Notes: generated from the sequence alone by a model not told the origin. DNA of 38,467 nt from an uncultured Pseudomonadota bacterium (GCA_902793435.1 CADBDF010000010.1:1-38467), one strand, 5' to 3'. Shown: positions 23,898 through 32,245, counted from the stretch's first letter. Numbers and translations are program-made.

Positions 23898-26330
23898 ATG
23901 AAACAATCCAAAACAACATTAAAAGAATTATCTGCATGTTATCGTGCGGTGTTGCGTCATGGTATTTTGTGTAATGCAATTGCGCTGGGGTTGGTTGCAA
24001 CACCATCGATGGCTAGTTATACATGGTGGCACCCAGAAAATATAAATTCGTATGAAACAATAAATGGGAATGTTTATAATACTGTTGGCAACTTTGACGA
24101 CATAACGACATACAATGTAATAACTGGAACGGCTATGCGTAATATCGTCACAAATGGTAATGTCAGTTTAACTGTTAATAATGTTCATCAAACTGGGACC
24201 AGTGAAATACATGGTGTTCATGGAAATGCGTTTTTTGTCAGCGATGCTATTGCAACCTTAGATGGTGCGGTTGTCCCAAATGACGAACAAAAAACTTTAC
24301 GTCAATTTATAAATGGTGATTTGTTATTAGATGTAAAAAATTCTACCGTCGATAGAAATGTGGTTGGAAATCAATTTTATGTTATTCCTGGAACAGAAAT
24401 AACTGGTGATATTGGATTGTCTGGAACAACAACTGTAAATGTCACAGATTCTATTGTCAAAGGAGATATTCGTGGCGCAAATATGGGTAATAATACAAGC
24501 GCTGATGATGAATCGTTATCAAAATTAAAGGTTAATGATATCATATTAAATATAACAAATTCATTAGTTGAAGACGAAGTTGTTTCTACTGGTGCATATG
24601 TATCGGCGCGTGATGTGACAATCAATGTGTCGGGAAATTCTGTTATTGGTTATACAGATATGAATGCACAAACACCTGTGGCGGGCGAAGATGGATGGAT
24701 TATTGCTGGGGCGCAAAGAAATGCCAGTAGTGTTAGAAATACCGAAATCAATTTGAATACAAATGGTGTTATTAATATTGCTGGTGATGTTAATGTCGGC
24801 AGTCGCCAGAGATCAACAAGCAACACCGATGAAAACAGTGTTAGTGGAAATGCAACATTGAATATGTTGGGTGGTGGTGATATCAATATCGGTGGTAATT
24901 TGCGTGCGTATCATGTTGCCGGCGATAAAACATTAAATATAAACAATGTGATTGCAAACGTTGGTGGCAATGTCCAAGAATTTCAAACAATAAACATGGA
25001 CGAAAATGCAACATTAAATGTTGATGGAACATTGACTTTGACGGCCGATGATAATGTGAATATTGTTTTACAAGATTTAAACACATACAGCAAAATTAAT
25101 GCAACGCAATTGGACGCAAATGGTGCAAATTTGAATTTCTTGGTATCCAAACAGGGCACCTATAATATTGTGCATGCCAATCAAACAATCAGTGATTTTA
25201 CATGGAATCCAGAAAACGCTTTGTTTGATTTTTCGCATAATAATGGGGTTTTGACGGCAACTGCGAAATCTGCGGATAAAATTGCTGAAACAACAAATAT
25301 AAATTCAAATGCGGCAAATACGGTGTCTGCGCTGGCGCACAGTGATAATGTGGACGCAAATCGTCTGTCATTGATTGCCCAAGATGCATTAACGCGCGGC
25401 GATACAAAATATGTTGAAAATGAATTGGAAAATTTAACGCCATCAAAATCGCCGGTTGCAACATCGGTTGCATTGGGTGTGCAAAGCCATGTTTTGTCTG
25501 CGGCGGGCGAGCGTATGTCGCTGGCCTTGACCGGTCGAAACGGTGGTGATGTTCATGCGGACTTTGGTGTCTGGGCCAAAGGTATGTATAACAAAACAAA
25601 GCACAGTGATTTATTAAATGCAAACACATGGGGGGCATCTGTTGGTTTCGATACAGATTTGAATCACAGTGTAATTTTAGGTGTGGGTTATTCATATGGT
25701 CAAACAGATGCGGATTTGAAAAATTCAAACATGGATATCGACAGCAACACAGTCTTTGTTTATGGACAATACAGAAATGCGGATTGGTTTATCAATGGCA
25801 CAATCGCATATATAATGTCTAAATACGATTGGAATAAATCTGCATTTGGCACAGATTTTAACACTGCGTATCATGTTAATTCTTTGTCGGAACAGGTTAT
25901 GGGTGGATATCATTTTGCAAACGGTATAACACCAACATTGGGATTGCGTTATTTAAATGTTAATCAAGATTCGTATTTTGATGGTTTGACAACTGTTGGC
26001 AAGGTTAATTCAACATATTTAACCGGTGTTGCAGGTGTTGATTATAAATACACATGGATTGCGCCATATACATCATTGTTCTGGAATCCTGAATTACATG
26101 CGGCGGTGACATATGATATGGTGTCTGATTCCAATATGGCAATCGTGATGATACCTGGTGCGGCGGCATATACTGTCGCAACAGATGATTTGTCGCGTGT
26201 TGGTGGTGAATTCGGTGTTGGATTATCTGCCGAATATTACTACCTGACCGTATCATTAAATTATGATTTAAATGTCCATCGTGATTTTACATCACAAACG
26301 GGTTCATTAAAAATCAAATATAAATTCTAA
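23898..26330 (+). CDS. Autotransporter (type Va) with a repetitive beta-helical passenger
   Basis: This is an 810-aa surface protein. An extended signal region (MKQSKTTLKELSACYRAVLR... to about residue 40, ending PSMAS) leads into a passenger of about 500 aa. The passenger is rich in N, T, V and G with short imperfect repeats such as VNVGSRQRS, NINVSGNSVI and ATLNVDGTLTL, typical of a parallel beta-helix. The C-terminal ~265 aa is the autotransporter barrel (PF03797-type), starting about VHADFGVWAKGMYN and ending IKYKF with the terminal Phe. The passenger has few charged motifs and no visible protease triad, so adhesion is more likely than proteolysis. AAAGGAG lies before ATG 23898. Confidence 0.88.
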   Translation: MKQSKTTLKELSACYRAVLRHGILCNAIALGLVATPSMASYTWWHPENINSYETINGNVYNTVGNFDDITTYNVITGTAMRNIVTNGNVSLTVNNVHQTGTSEIHGVHGNAFFVSDAIATLDGAVVPNDEQKTLRQFINGDLLLDVKNSTVDRNVVGNQFYVIPGTEITGDIGLSGTTTVNVTDSIVKGDIRGANMGNNTSADDESLSKLKVNDIILNITNSLVEDEVVSTGAYVSARDVTINVSGNSVIGYTDMNAQTPVAGEDGWIIAGAQRNASSVRNTEINLNTNGVINIAGDVNVGSRQRSTSNTDENSVSGNATLNMLGGGDINIGGNLRAYHVAGDKTLNINNVIANVGGNVQEFQTINMDENATLNVDGTLTLTADDNVNIVLQDLNTYSKINATQLDANGANLNFLVSKQGTYNIVHANQTISDFTWNPENALFDFSHNNGVLTATAKSADKIAETTNINSNAANTVSALAHSDNVDANRLSLIAQDALTRGDTKYVENELENLTPSKSPVATSVALGVQSHVLSAAGERMSLALTGRNGGDVHADFGVWAKGMYNKTKHSDLLNANTWGASVGFDTDLNHSVILGVGYSYGQTDADLKNSNMDIDSNTVFVYGQYRNADWFINGTIAYIMSKYDWNKSAFGTDFNTAYHVNSLSEQVMGGYHFANGITPTLGLRYLNVNQDSYFDGLTTVGKVNSTYLTGVAGVDYKYTWIAPYTSLFWNPELHAAVTYDMVSDSNMAIVMIPGAAAYTVATDDLSRVGGEFGVGLSAEYYYLTVSLNYDLNVHRDFTSQTGSLKIKYKF

Positions 26331-26353
26331 ACTGAAAAAAAACAGGCTAAAAA

Positions 26354-26374
26354 ATGCCGGCAAATGCCGGCAAA
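26354..26374. repeat. Tandem ATGCCGGCAA repeat
   Basis: A 10-nt motif occurs twice in direct succession after the autotransporter gene. Each copy contains the palindrome GCCGGC, so the pair can fold alternative hairpins. The same GCCGGCA/TGCCGGC core recurs in the terminator at 26420-26449. Confidence 0.45.
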
Positions 26375-26419
26375 ATTATTCCAACAAAATTCTTTTTGAA
26401 ATTTTGCGAAACCACAATA

Positions 26420-26449
26420 AAAAAATACCGGCATTTGCCGGTATTTTTT
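26420..26449. terminator. Terminator between the autotransporter and minus-strand genes
   Basis: A perfect 14-bp stem, AAAAAATACCGGCA / TGCCGGTATTTTTT, has a TT loop. A- and T-runs let it act on both strands. Confidence 0.9.
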
Positions 26450-26521
26450 ATCTAATTTTGCCCGGGTTTTGCATTGTTGGTATATAGCGCTGTGCGTTGT
26501 TAAACAATGCCGCCATATCTT

Positions 26522-27382
26522 TTAATGCACGTTTGCATGCCGGCTTTGGTACACATAACGTTCCGGCATAGAACCACCTTTTAATACAAAAGTTTCGCGT
26601 TTGCCTTTTGGATTTTTTGTTTTTTTGGTTTGTTTTTTCTTTTTGGTTGGCAACATTCCATATGCTTTTAAGGCATGGTTATATTCTTTTGTTTTTTGTT
26701 GTACAGATTTTTCATATTCTGCAACCGCTTTGTTTAATTCGTTAATCCAATCTCTATCTTGCAACCACAAATCGTATAAATTTTCTTTTTCTGCATCGTC
26801 GGCGGCAATTTGACGCATAGTCCAAATTGTGCCAGCCCACATTCTGTTATCGTGTTCTTGGTGTTCAATTTTCTTTTGTTCTTGTTGTTCGTATTCTGCG
26901 ACCAACTGTTTCAAATTTTCTTCGCGTTCGAAATCAATATATGATGCAACCTCAATTATGCCCATACAGATTCCAATTACAAACAATGCTGCGATAATAT
27001 CTTCATTGGTCAATTCATCATTTGTGACAGGGATATTTTTTGATGATTCTTTATGTTTGCGTTTTGTATTAATGTTTTGTGATACCATACGTTTCTTTTG
27101 TTTTTGCGCATGTAATGCCTTGCGAATTTCGTCACTTGGTATATATGTTTCAGTCATTGCGCCGCTTTGTTTTTCTTTGTTTAAATTGTATGGTTGTTCA
27201 ATCACAGTTTTTTGAATATTTGTGTGTGATGGAATTTTTTTTGAAATCACCAAATTTGTTGATACAAAATTCATTGGTGTTTTTACTGTGTTTTTAACTG
27301 GTTGTTTTTTCTTGATATAACGCACAGGCAAACTCATCGCTTGAATATCATTATATACGTTTTCTGTTCCCATATTATTCAT
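26522..27382 (-). CDS. Single-pass membrane protein with coiled coils, unknown function
   Basis: I do not recognise this 286-aa protein. Residues 1-125 are basic and polar. One hydrophobic helix follows (about 129-149, IIAALFVIGICMGIIEVASYI). After it comes a charged coiled coil (about 152-178, FEREENLKQLVAEYEQQEQK), a Trp-rich stretch (MWAGTIWTM), more helical segments, and a lysine-rich tail (PTKKKKQTKKTK). It has a good promoter (27422-27449) and AAGGAAA before the ATG. In the -1 frame the reading stays open past the stop and ends at 26448, adding a protein-like C-terminus that includes CVPKPAC and a helical KRALKDMAALF, so the true end may be extended or frameshifted. Confidence 0.65.
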   Translation of the reverse strand: MNNMGTENVYNDIQAMSLPVRYIKKKQPVKNTVKTPMNFVSTNLVISKKIPSHTNIQKTVIEQPYNLNKEKQSGAMTETYIPSDEIRKALHAQKQKKRMVSQNINTKRKHKESSKNIPVTNDELTNEDIIAALFVIGICMGIIEVASYIDFEREENLKQLVAEYEQQEQKKIEHQEHDNRMWAGTIWTMRQIAADDAEKENLYDLWLQDRDWINELNKAVAEYEKSVQQKTKEYNHALKAYGMLPTKKKKQTKKTKNPKGKRETFVLKGGSMPERYVYQSRHANVH

Positions 27383-27421
27383 GTTTTTTCCTTTTCATTA
27401 CAAAATAACAAAGCAGAAACT

Positions 27422-27449
27422 ATACTATCACATAATTTGTTTTAGTCAA
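27422..27449 (-). promoter_or_regulatory. Promoter of the 286-aa membrane protein gene
   Basis: On the minus strand: TTGACT, a 16-nt spacer and TAGTAT. Confidence 0.65.
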
Positions 27450-27491
27450 TGATAAAATGCCGGATTTTGTTGTTTTTTTTGTATAAAATAT

Positions 27492-27516
27492 CCCCCTTGT
27501 AAAAAATCACAGGGGG
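27492..27516 (-). terminator. Terminator of the AAA+/FtsK-gamma operon
   Basis: A GC-rich stem pairs CCCCC (27492-27496) with GGGGG (27512-27516), extended by TGT/ACA with one bulged base. It lies 48 nt beyond the operon's last stop codon and is followed on the minus strand by a T-rich stretch. Confidence 0.55.
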
Positions 27517-27563
27517 CATCAGTCAAAAACAAAAGGAGTTTAAAATGTTTTTGTGAAATTGTT

Positions 27564-28613
27564 TTAATCCAGACAAGATTTAAATATCTCGCGATATAAA
27601 ATTTTACCAAGCGCAGAATTTTGCCCTAATGAAAACCTTCTGGGGTTTGGGGTGTAATGTACATTGGGCAAATCTTGGGATAATTCTGGAATTAATTTTT
27701 GTAAAGTGACGGCGACCCCAGAACCCTTTTTTCCGCGAATAAATATGTGTTTGTCTGTATCATGAATAATATGTTTTACAAACTCTATTGCCATTGTGCT
27801 GGACGGCAATTTTCCATCTATAATCAGTTTTTCTAATTTTGGGTTCCAATCTCTTGAATGATATGGGCACAATTCGATATCACAAAATGTTTCTGCAATC
27901 ATGCGTCTAACAAAATTACTTGGCATGGATTTGTTAAATATTTGTATGTTTTTTCCAACATGTTTCAAACCAAATTTTGGCAGCCACCAATTTGCGCCAT
28001 CTGTGTTTTCTAACACTGGGTCCAAATAGTAAAATGGGAATGCGGTATGATTTTGGTTTGTGACATCATGGGCGATTTTTTGTAATAATTTATTTTGCCA
28101 ATTTTTATATTCTTGGGCATACGGTATTCCGGCGCGTGGATTTAATGTTAATATAAAACATTTTGCAGTTGCCAAATTTCCAACATATGGTTCGCATTGC
28201 AAGTTTGGGTGAATTTTGTTGCGCCCAGAATCTTTCTGTATTTCGGCATTTGAAATAATTAAGTTTGCTTTTTCTAATTCTTGGTATTCACCGTCCAAAA
28301 TACTGATTCCGTTGTAAAATTTTGCATTTCGCCAGAATTTAACAATTGGTAATTTATCCAAGATTTCTTGTTCGTGTTTTGTGTATTCTGCACTGGTTTT
28401 TTGCATTTCTGCGACGGTCGGCAAATCATGATACAATACGGTTCTTTTGCGATTTTCGTCCAATGGTGAAACAATGCCGTCTTGTTCCATCATGTTTAAT
28501 AAATCGACCGCGTCTTCATAACTGATGTCTAAATTGCGTTGCAGATAAGAAACACTTGGTTTTTTGTCTGTTATTACTAATTGTATTGCGTCTTGATAAA
28601 GTTTGTTTTTCAT
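27564..28613 (-). CDS. FtsK-gamma-like winged helix fused to a uracil-DNA-glycosylase-like domain
   Basis: The protein is 349 aa. Residues 4-50 closely follow the FtsK gamma winged helix: YQDAIQLVITDKKPSVSYLQ, then RNLDISYEDAVDLLNMMEQD and GIVSP; in FtsK this domain reads the KOPS DNA motif. No FtsK motor is present. The rest (about 95-349) shows TLNPRAG (156-162), FPFYYLDP, the pair ELCPYHS (247-253) and LPSSTMA (269-275), and TPNPRRFSLGQN (321-332). These resemble the spaced motifs of the uracil-DNA-glycosylase superfamily and of an uncharacterised family with FPYHS, but the assignment is tentative. It follows the tandem AAA+ gene by 18 nt with no terminator between, so the two are one operon. 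DNA recognition plus ATPase is inferred. Confidence 0.7.
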   Translation of the reverse strand: MKNKLYQDAIQLVITDKKPSVSYLQRNLDISYEDAVDLLNMMEQDGIVSPLDENRKRTVLYHDLPTVAEMQKTSAEYTKHEQEILDKLPIVKFWRNAKFYNGISILDGEYQELEKANLIISNAEIQKDSGRNKIHPNLQCEPYVGNLATAKCFILTLNPRAGIPYAQEYKNWQNKLLQKIAHDVTNQNHTAFPFYYLDPVLENTDGANWWLPKFGLKHVGKNIQIFNKSMPSNFVRRMIAETFCDIELCPYHSRDWNPKLEKLIIDGKLPSSTMAIEFVKHIIHDTDKHIFIRGKKGSGVAVTLQKLIPELSQDLPNVHYTPNPRRFSLGQNSALGKILYREIFKSCLD

Positions 28614-28631
28614 GTTTAGCCTCCATGTTGT

Positions 28632-30683
28632 TTAAAAACCAATTTTTTGCACGTTGTGTGATTTGACGGATTGTTCTTGTAATAACATGTCTAATAATTC
28701 GTCTGGATTTGTTATATCCAAAATTTCAGCCTTGTTTTTTACAACAACAAAATCCCCAGGAGCCAAATTGACACATTTTTTAATATCTGCATTATTAACA
28801 GTTTGACCAAAAAATTCGTTGAACGCAATTAAAACCTGTTTGGGCGTTAAAAAGTCGTATTTAACCTTGAATGTAAATCTGCGCAAAGATGCATTATCCA
28901 AAGAATCCATAATGTTTGTTGTGCATATGAACGGAAAATCGGCTTGTTCCATCTGGGTCAGCATTTCATTGACAGAACTAACCTCCCATGAACGTTGCGC
29001 TTTGTTGCGGTCTTGTAAAAAAGAATCTGCTTCGTCAAAAACCAGAATTGCTTTTTTTGAACGCGCCTCGGCAAAAGCATTTGCAATATTTTTTTCGGTT
29101 TCCCCAACATAAGAACCTTTTAAATCGCTGGCGCGTTTTTTGACGATTGGCATGCCCAACACATGCGCCAAATGTGATGCAAATGCGGTTTTTCCAGTTC
29201 CCGGTGCGCCGTATAAACATAACGAAAATTTATGAAGTTTTTTCTTGGCAATTCTGTCTGCCAACATATTTAAATCTGTGTCGGTGTTTAATAATTCTGT
29301 ATTAAAATTATCAGGTTTTATTTCGTCTTTCTTCTTGCGACCATGCAGTGTTTCCAAAAAAGAATTCAAGGTATATGGGACCATATCTGGATTTCCTGTA
29401 ATTTCTGCATTTCTAACCGCGTTATCTAAAATTCCCAATGGCACATCAGGTTCTTTAATATCTTGTGCCATTTTTTCATAGTCAAATTGAACATTGTGTT
29501 TTTTAAATACACCTGCCCACACATCTTTTCTGCTGTCTTCATCTGGGGTTGAAATTTCTGCGGTCAAAGAAAATCTGCGCAAACAAGAATTTGGAATATC
29601 GCGTATGCTATGCACAACCCAAATCACAGGTGTTGAATTGTTTTCTAACAATCTGTGCAAAGTTAATTTTTCGTTGTTTCGTCCAGGAAATCTATCTTGT
29701 TCCAAAATATCTTCGGCATCATCAAACAATAATATCGCATTGGAATCTGCGTGTAGTAATTTTTGCATTTGTTTTAATTTGTTGCGTCTGGCGTCAGTAC
29801 TGGTTTCGTTTCCACATCCAGAATACAAACGTAAATTTGCATCATTGCACAATGCGATTGCAAAAGATGTTTTTCCAGCACCGACCGCGCCATGTAGTAA
29901 AATATTTACACCGCGAATTTTTGATTGAACAGATTTTTGCAACAGTGTTTTAATGTTTTTAAAAGTGTCAGCCATATGTAGAAAATTATCAATATGTAAA
30001 TCGTTTGACAAAGATTCACCAATCAACGCAACGCGGACTTCTTCGGTGGATTTAAAACGCGTGCGCAGTAATTTTATAAAACCGTCATGCAGACGTATTG
30101 AATCATATTTTTGTGTTAAAATATTCATTTCAAACATGGCGGTGTTTGGTTCCAACATCTGTTTTACTGTTCCCAAAGGTATGGCGCACATGGCGGCAAA
30201 GAAAGGGAAGTTTTCTTCGCAAATCATATCGTCCATTAACGGGATATCAAACGATTCTAACATTTCTCGCAACATAGGATTTTTTTGTGCCATTAAAAAA
30301 CATTGAACCAATACTCGTTGTTGTTGGGATAAATTCAACACATCAAAAACCATAGATAACTTTTTATCAAATTCAGGATTTGTTATATCTGTGATTTTTA
30401 CTTTTGATTTAATATCTTCGATTATTTTTTCTGTGTCTGGCGAAATGTTTTCCACAGAGCATTTTTCTTTATTATTTAAAATGTCGCGCAACACAGATAT
30501 TTTTTCGGCATCTGTCACCGTTTCAGGCAAAGATGTTAATAGGTTATGTATGTCTGTATTAAACAACAAAGTAAAATACCGTTCCAACCGTTCCAGAAAA
30601 CAAAATTCTGTCAAAGGTTGCAAAGGACTATTTACCAAGTTTTTTAAATAAAACGCATTTGCTTGCAATTGTTTATCCGTCAT
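28632..30683 (-). CDS. Tandem AAA+ ATPase (two AAA modules)
   Basis: This 683-aa protein has an unrecognised helical N-terminal region (1-250) followed by two AAA+ modules. Module 1 has Walker A GAVGAGKT (265-272), Walker B ILLFDDAED (317-325, with D in place of the usual catalytic E) and RRF (369-371). Module 2 has Walker A GAPGTGKT (492-499), Walker B ILVFDEAD (546-553), sensor-1 TTN (588-590) and the arginine finger RRF (601-603). Module 2 looks fully active; module 1 may be slow or regulatory. The architecture is Cdc48/p97-like, suggesting a remodelling or unfolding ring. The start codon is preceded by GGGAGG. It is the first gene of a two-gene operon. Confidence 0.88.
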   Translation of the reverse strand: MTDKQLQANAFYLKNLVNSPLQPLTEFCFLERLERYFTLLFNTDIHNLLTSLPETVTDAEKISVLRDILNNKEKCSVENISPDTEKIIEDIKSKVKITDITNPEFDKKLSMVFDVLNLSQQQRVLVQCFLMAQKNPMLREMLESFDIPLMDDMICEENFPFFAAMCAIPLGTVKQMLEPNTAMFEMNILTQKYDSIRLHDGFIKLLRTRFKSTEEVRVALIGESLSNDLHIDNFLHMADTFKNIKTLLQKSVQSKIRGVNILLHGAVGAGKTSFAIALCNDANLRLYSGCGNETSTDARRNKLKQMQKLLHADSNAILLFDDAEDILEQDRFPGRNNEKLTLHRLLENNSTPVIWVVHSIRDIPNSCLRRFSLTAEISTPDEDSRKDVWAGVFKKHNVQFDYEKMAQDIKEPDVPLGILDNAVRNAEITGNPDMVPYTLNSFLETLHGRKKKDEIKPDNFNTELLNTDTDLNMLADRIAKKKLHKFSLCLYGAPGTGKTAFASHLAHVLGMPIVKKRASDLKGSYVGETEKNIANAFAEARSKKAILVFDEADSFLQDRNKAQRSWEVSSVNEMLTQMEQADFPFICTTNIMDSLDNASLRRFTFKVKYDFLTPKQVLIAFNEFFGQTVNNADIKKCVNLAPGDFVVVKNKAEILDITNPDELLDMLLQEQSVKSHNVQKIGF

Positions 30684-30743
30684 ACGCGCCTCCCTGTGTG
30701 TTTTTTTGATTAAAATTGTTCTTGAATCTTTCGATTCGATATG

Positions 30744-30749
30744 ATTATA
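30744..30749 (-). promoter_or_regulatory. -10 box of the AAA+ operon
   Basis: On the minus strand a perfect TATAAT lies 60 nt before the ATG. The expected -35 position (30767-30772) has no good hexamer (CCAATT) and is covered by the palindrome at 30758-30778. Confidence 0.5.
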
Positions 30750-30757
30750 AGAACCTG

Positions 30758-30778
30758 ATTGGACAAAATTGGTCCAAT
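30758..30778. promoter_or_regulatory. Perfect 21-bp palindrome at the -35 position (candidate operator)
   Basis: The arms ATTGGAC and GTCCAAT are perfect inverted repeats around a 7-nt spacer. The palindrome ends 8 nt upstream of the -10 box of the AAA+ operon. This position and geometry fit a dimeric regulator binding over the -35 region. No regulator gene is adjacent, so the protein would act in trans. Confidence 0.6.
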
Positions 30779-30794
30779 TTTTTGTTTTTTTAAT

Positions 30795-30838
30795 AAAAAT
30801 ACCGTTAATGTAATGAAAATACGGTATTTTTTTTATTG
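30795..30838. terminator. Bidirectional hairpin upstream of the AAA+ operon
   Basis: The arms AAAAATACCGT (30795-30805) and ACGGTATTTTT (30821-30831) enclose a 15-nt loop. A T-run follows on the plus strand and a weaker one on the minus strand. It probably ends the transcript of the candidate small gene at 30842-30982. Confidence 0.6.
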
Positions 30839-30841
30839 TAA

Positions 30842-30982
30842 TTATTTTGATAACATAAAAAATCTGGCTTTCAGTTTTTTATATGCGGCGCGGACCTTGT
30901 CGTATTGTTCTTTGATTTCAAAATATTTGATGTTTGCCGCGCGATTGCAACAATCACAATCATAATTGCATGGCGCCAACAA
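30842..30982 (-). CDS. Candidate small Cys-rich protein (46 aa)
   Basis: I see an open frame ending with LKARFFMLSK, with four cysteines near the N-terminus (PCNYDCDCC) and a helical, basic C-terminus containing KYFEIKEQYDKVRAAYKKL. There is no ATG; TTG at 30982 is the likely start and no clear ribosome-binding site precedes it, so the call is weak. Support comes from a terminator just beyond the stop and from a similar pattern in the 133-aa protein at 32829-33230: a Cys cluster, then YF..K, then VR..A, then a basic end. It could be a shortened paralog, or a decayed gene. Confidence 0.35.
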   Translation of the reverse strand: MLAPCNYDCDCCNRAANIKYFEIKEQYDKVRAAYKKLKARFFMLSK

Positions 30983-31052
30983 ATAAATGACCGTAAAAAT
31001 AAAATCTCAACAGTTGTTGCAATGTTAAATAATCATACAAAATAAAAAAACA

Positions 31053-31081
31053 TTGCAGGCACATTTTATTTTTTATATATT
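31053..31081 (+). promoter_or_regulatory. Promoter of the Cys-nucleophile hydrolase gene
   Basis: TTGCAG at 31053-31058, a 17-nt spacer, and TATATT at 31076-31081. A dyad GCAATGTT / AACATTGC (31019-31026 and 31049-31056) overlaps the -35 box and could be a regulatory site. Confidence 0.5.
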
Positions 31082-31119
31082 GCCGCTGTATAAAACAATA
31101 TAGAAAAAAGGGGAAAAAG

Positions 31120-32169
31120 ATGAAAATGTCTGCAATTTGTTTGTTGGCTGGCTTGGTTGCTGGTGGAATAATTGGTTCAATGTGTTGTGTTGATGATGGA
31201 ACGCATATGTCGCATGGTTGGGACAAGGTTTTTGCAAAAAATGATAATGTTAAAAATACCAAAGTAAAATTTCATAATCGTTATGGTGTTGCATTGGTTG
31301 GCGACTTGTATGTACCAAAAAATATGGATAAAAATATAAAATATCCAGCAATTGCGGTGTCTGGTCCATTTGGTGCAGTCAAAGAACAATCGTCTGGTCT
31401 TTATGCCCAAGAAATGGCGAATCGTGGTTTTGTGACATTGGCATTCGATCCATCTTTTACCGGTGAAAGTGGTGGGGCTGTGCGTAATGTTGCGTCCCCA
31501 GATATTAATACCGAAGATTTTTCTGCGGCGGTGGATTACCTGACAACATTGCCGTATGTTGATGAAAATAAAATCGGTATAATTGGAATTTGTGGCTGGG
31601 GTGGCATGGCAATCAATGCAGCAGCGATGGACACAAGAATCAAAGCAACTGTGGCATCGACAATGTATGATATGACACGTGTGACTGCAAACGGATACTT
31701 TGATGCCGATAATAATGCCGACGCGCGCTTTGCATCGCGTGATTCAATGAATAAACAACGTACAATCGATTATAAAAATGGCGATTATGCACGTGCCGGT
31801 GGTGTTGTTGATGTATTGCCTGCGGATGCACCACAATTTGTGCGTGATTATTATGCGTATTATAAAACACCACGTGGGTATCATAAACGTTCATTAAATT
31901 CGAATAAGGGTTGGAATACAACATCTGCATTGTCATTTATAAATATGCCGATATTGCAACGCGCCGATGAAATACGTAGTGCGGTTTTATTGGTGCATGG
32001 CGAAAACGCACACAGTCGTTATTTCAGCGAAGATGCCTTTAAAAAATTAAAAGGTAAAAATAAAGAACTGATGATAATTCCGGGTGCGACCCATGTTGAT
32101 TTATACGACAATATGGAAAAAATCCCATTTGATAAAATAACTGAATTTTTTGAAACAAATATGCAGTAG
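31120..32169 (+). CDS. Alpha/beta hydrolase with a cysteine nucleophile (YcjY/dienelactone-hydrolase type)
   Basis: The protein is 349 aa. It has a hydrophobic N-terminus (residues 4-21), so it is exported or membrane-anchored, then the hydrolase core. The nucleophile elbow is GICGWGG with Cys158 in place of the usual serine, as in dienelactone hydrolase and the YcjY family. The acid is likely in the LLVHGENAHSRYF region and the base is His325 in GATHVD. The family motif DPSFTGESGG is also present. From memory, near-identical elbow and TMYDM-TRV stretches are common in gut Bacteroidetes and Fusobacteria, so transfer between gut bacteria is possible. AAAAGGGG precedes ATG 31120. Substrate unknown. 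Confidence 0.85.
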   Translation: MKMSAICLLAGLVAGGIIGSMCCVDDGTHMSHGWDKVFAKNDNVKNTKVKFHNRYGVALVGDLYVPKNMDKNIKYPAIAVSGPFGAVKEQSSGLYAQEMANRGFVTLAFDPSFTGESGGAVRNVASPDINTEDFSAAVDYLTTLPYVDENKIGIIGICGWGGMAINAAAMDTRIKATVASTMYDMTRVTANGYFDADNNADARFASRDSMNKQRTIDYKNGDYARAGGVVDVLPADAPQFVRDYYAYYKTPRGYHKRSLNSNKGWNTTSALSFINMPILQRADEIRSAVLLVHGENAHSRYFSEDAFKKLKGKNKELMIIPGATHVDLYDNMEKIPFDKITEFFETNMQ

Positions 32170-32194
32170 AAATTGCCCGTTTGGGCAATTTCTA
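32167..32194 (+). terminator. Terminator after the hydrolase gene
   Basis: The perfect 12-bp stem TAGAAATTGCCC / GGGCAATTTCTA has a GTTT loop and begins in the stop codon. The T-tract is weak. Confidence 0.6.
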
Positions 32195-32245
32195 TTTATG
32201 TTAAATAATACTTTGGTATATTTTGTAAAAAACAAAGTGATATAT

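Noticed and set aside
27482-27556. Plus-strand promoter (TATAAA) driving the three-codon minigene
   Set aside because: No acceptable -35 hexamer at 16-18 nt; the -10-like sequence is expected by chance in this AT-rich stretch.
32150-32245. N-terminal extension of the nucleotidase
   Set aside because: It would overlap the terminator hairpin after the hydrolase gene, and the HAD motif I starts directly after ATG 32246.
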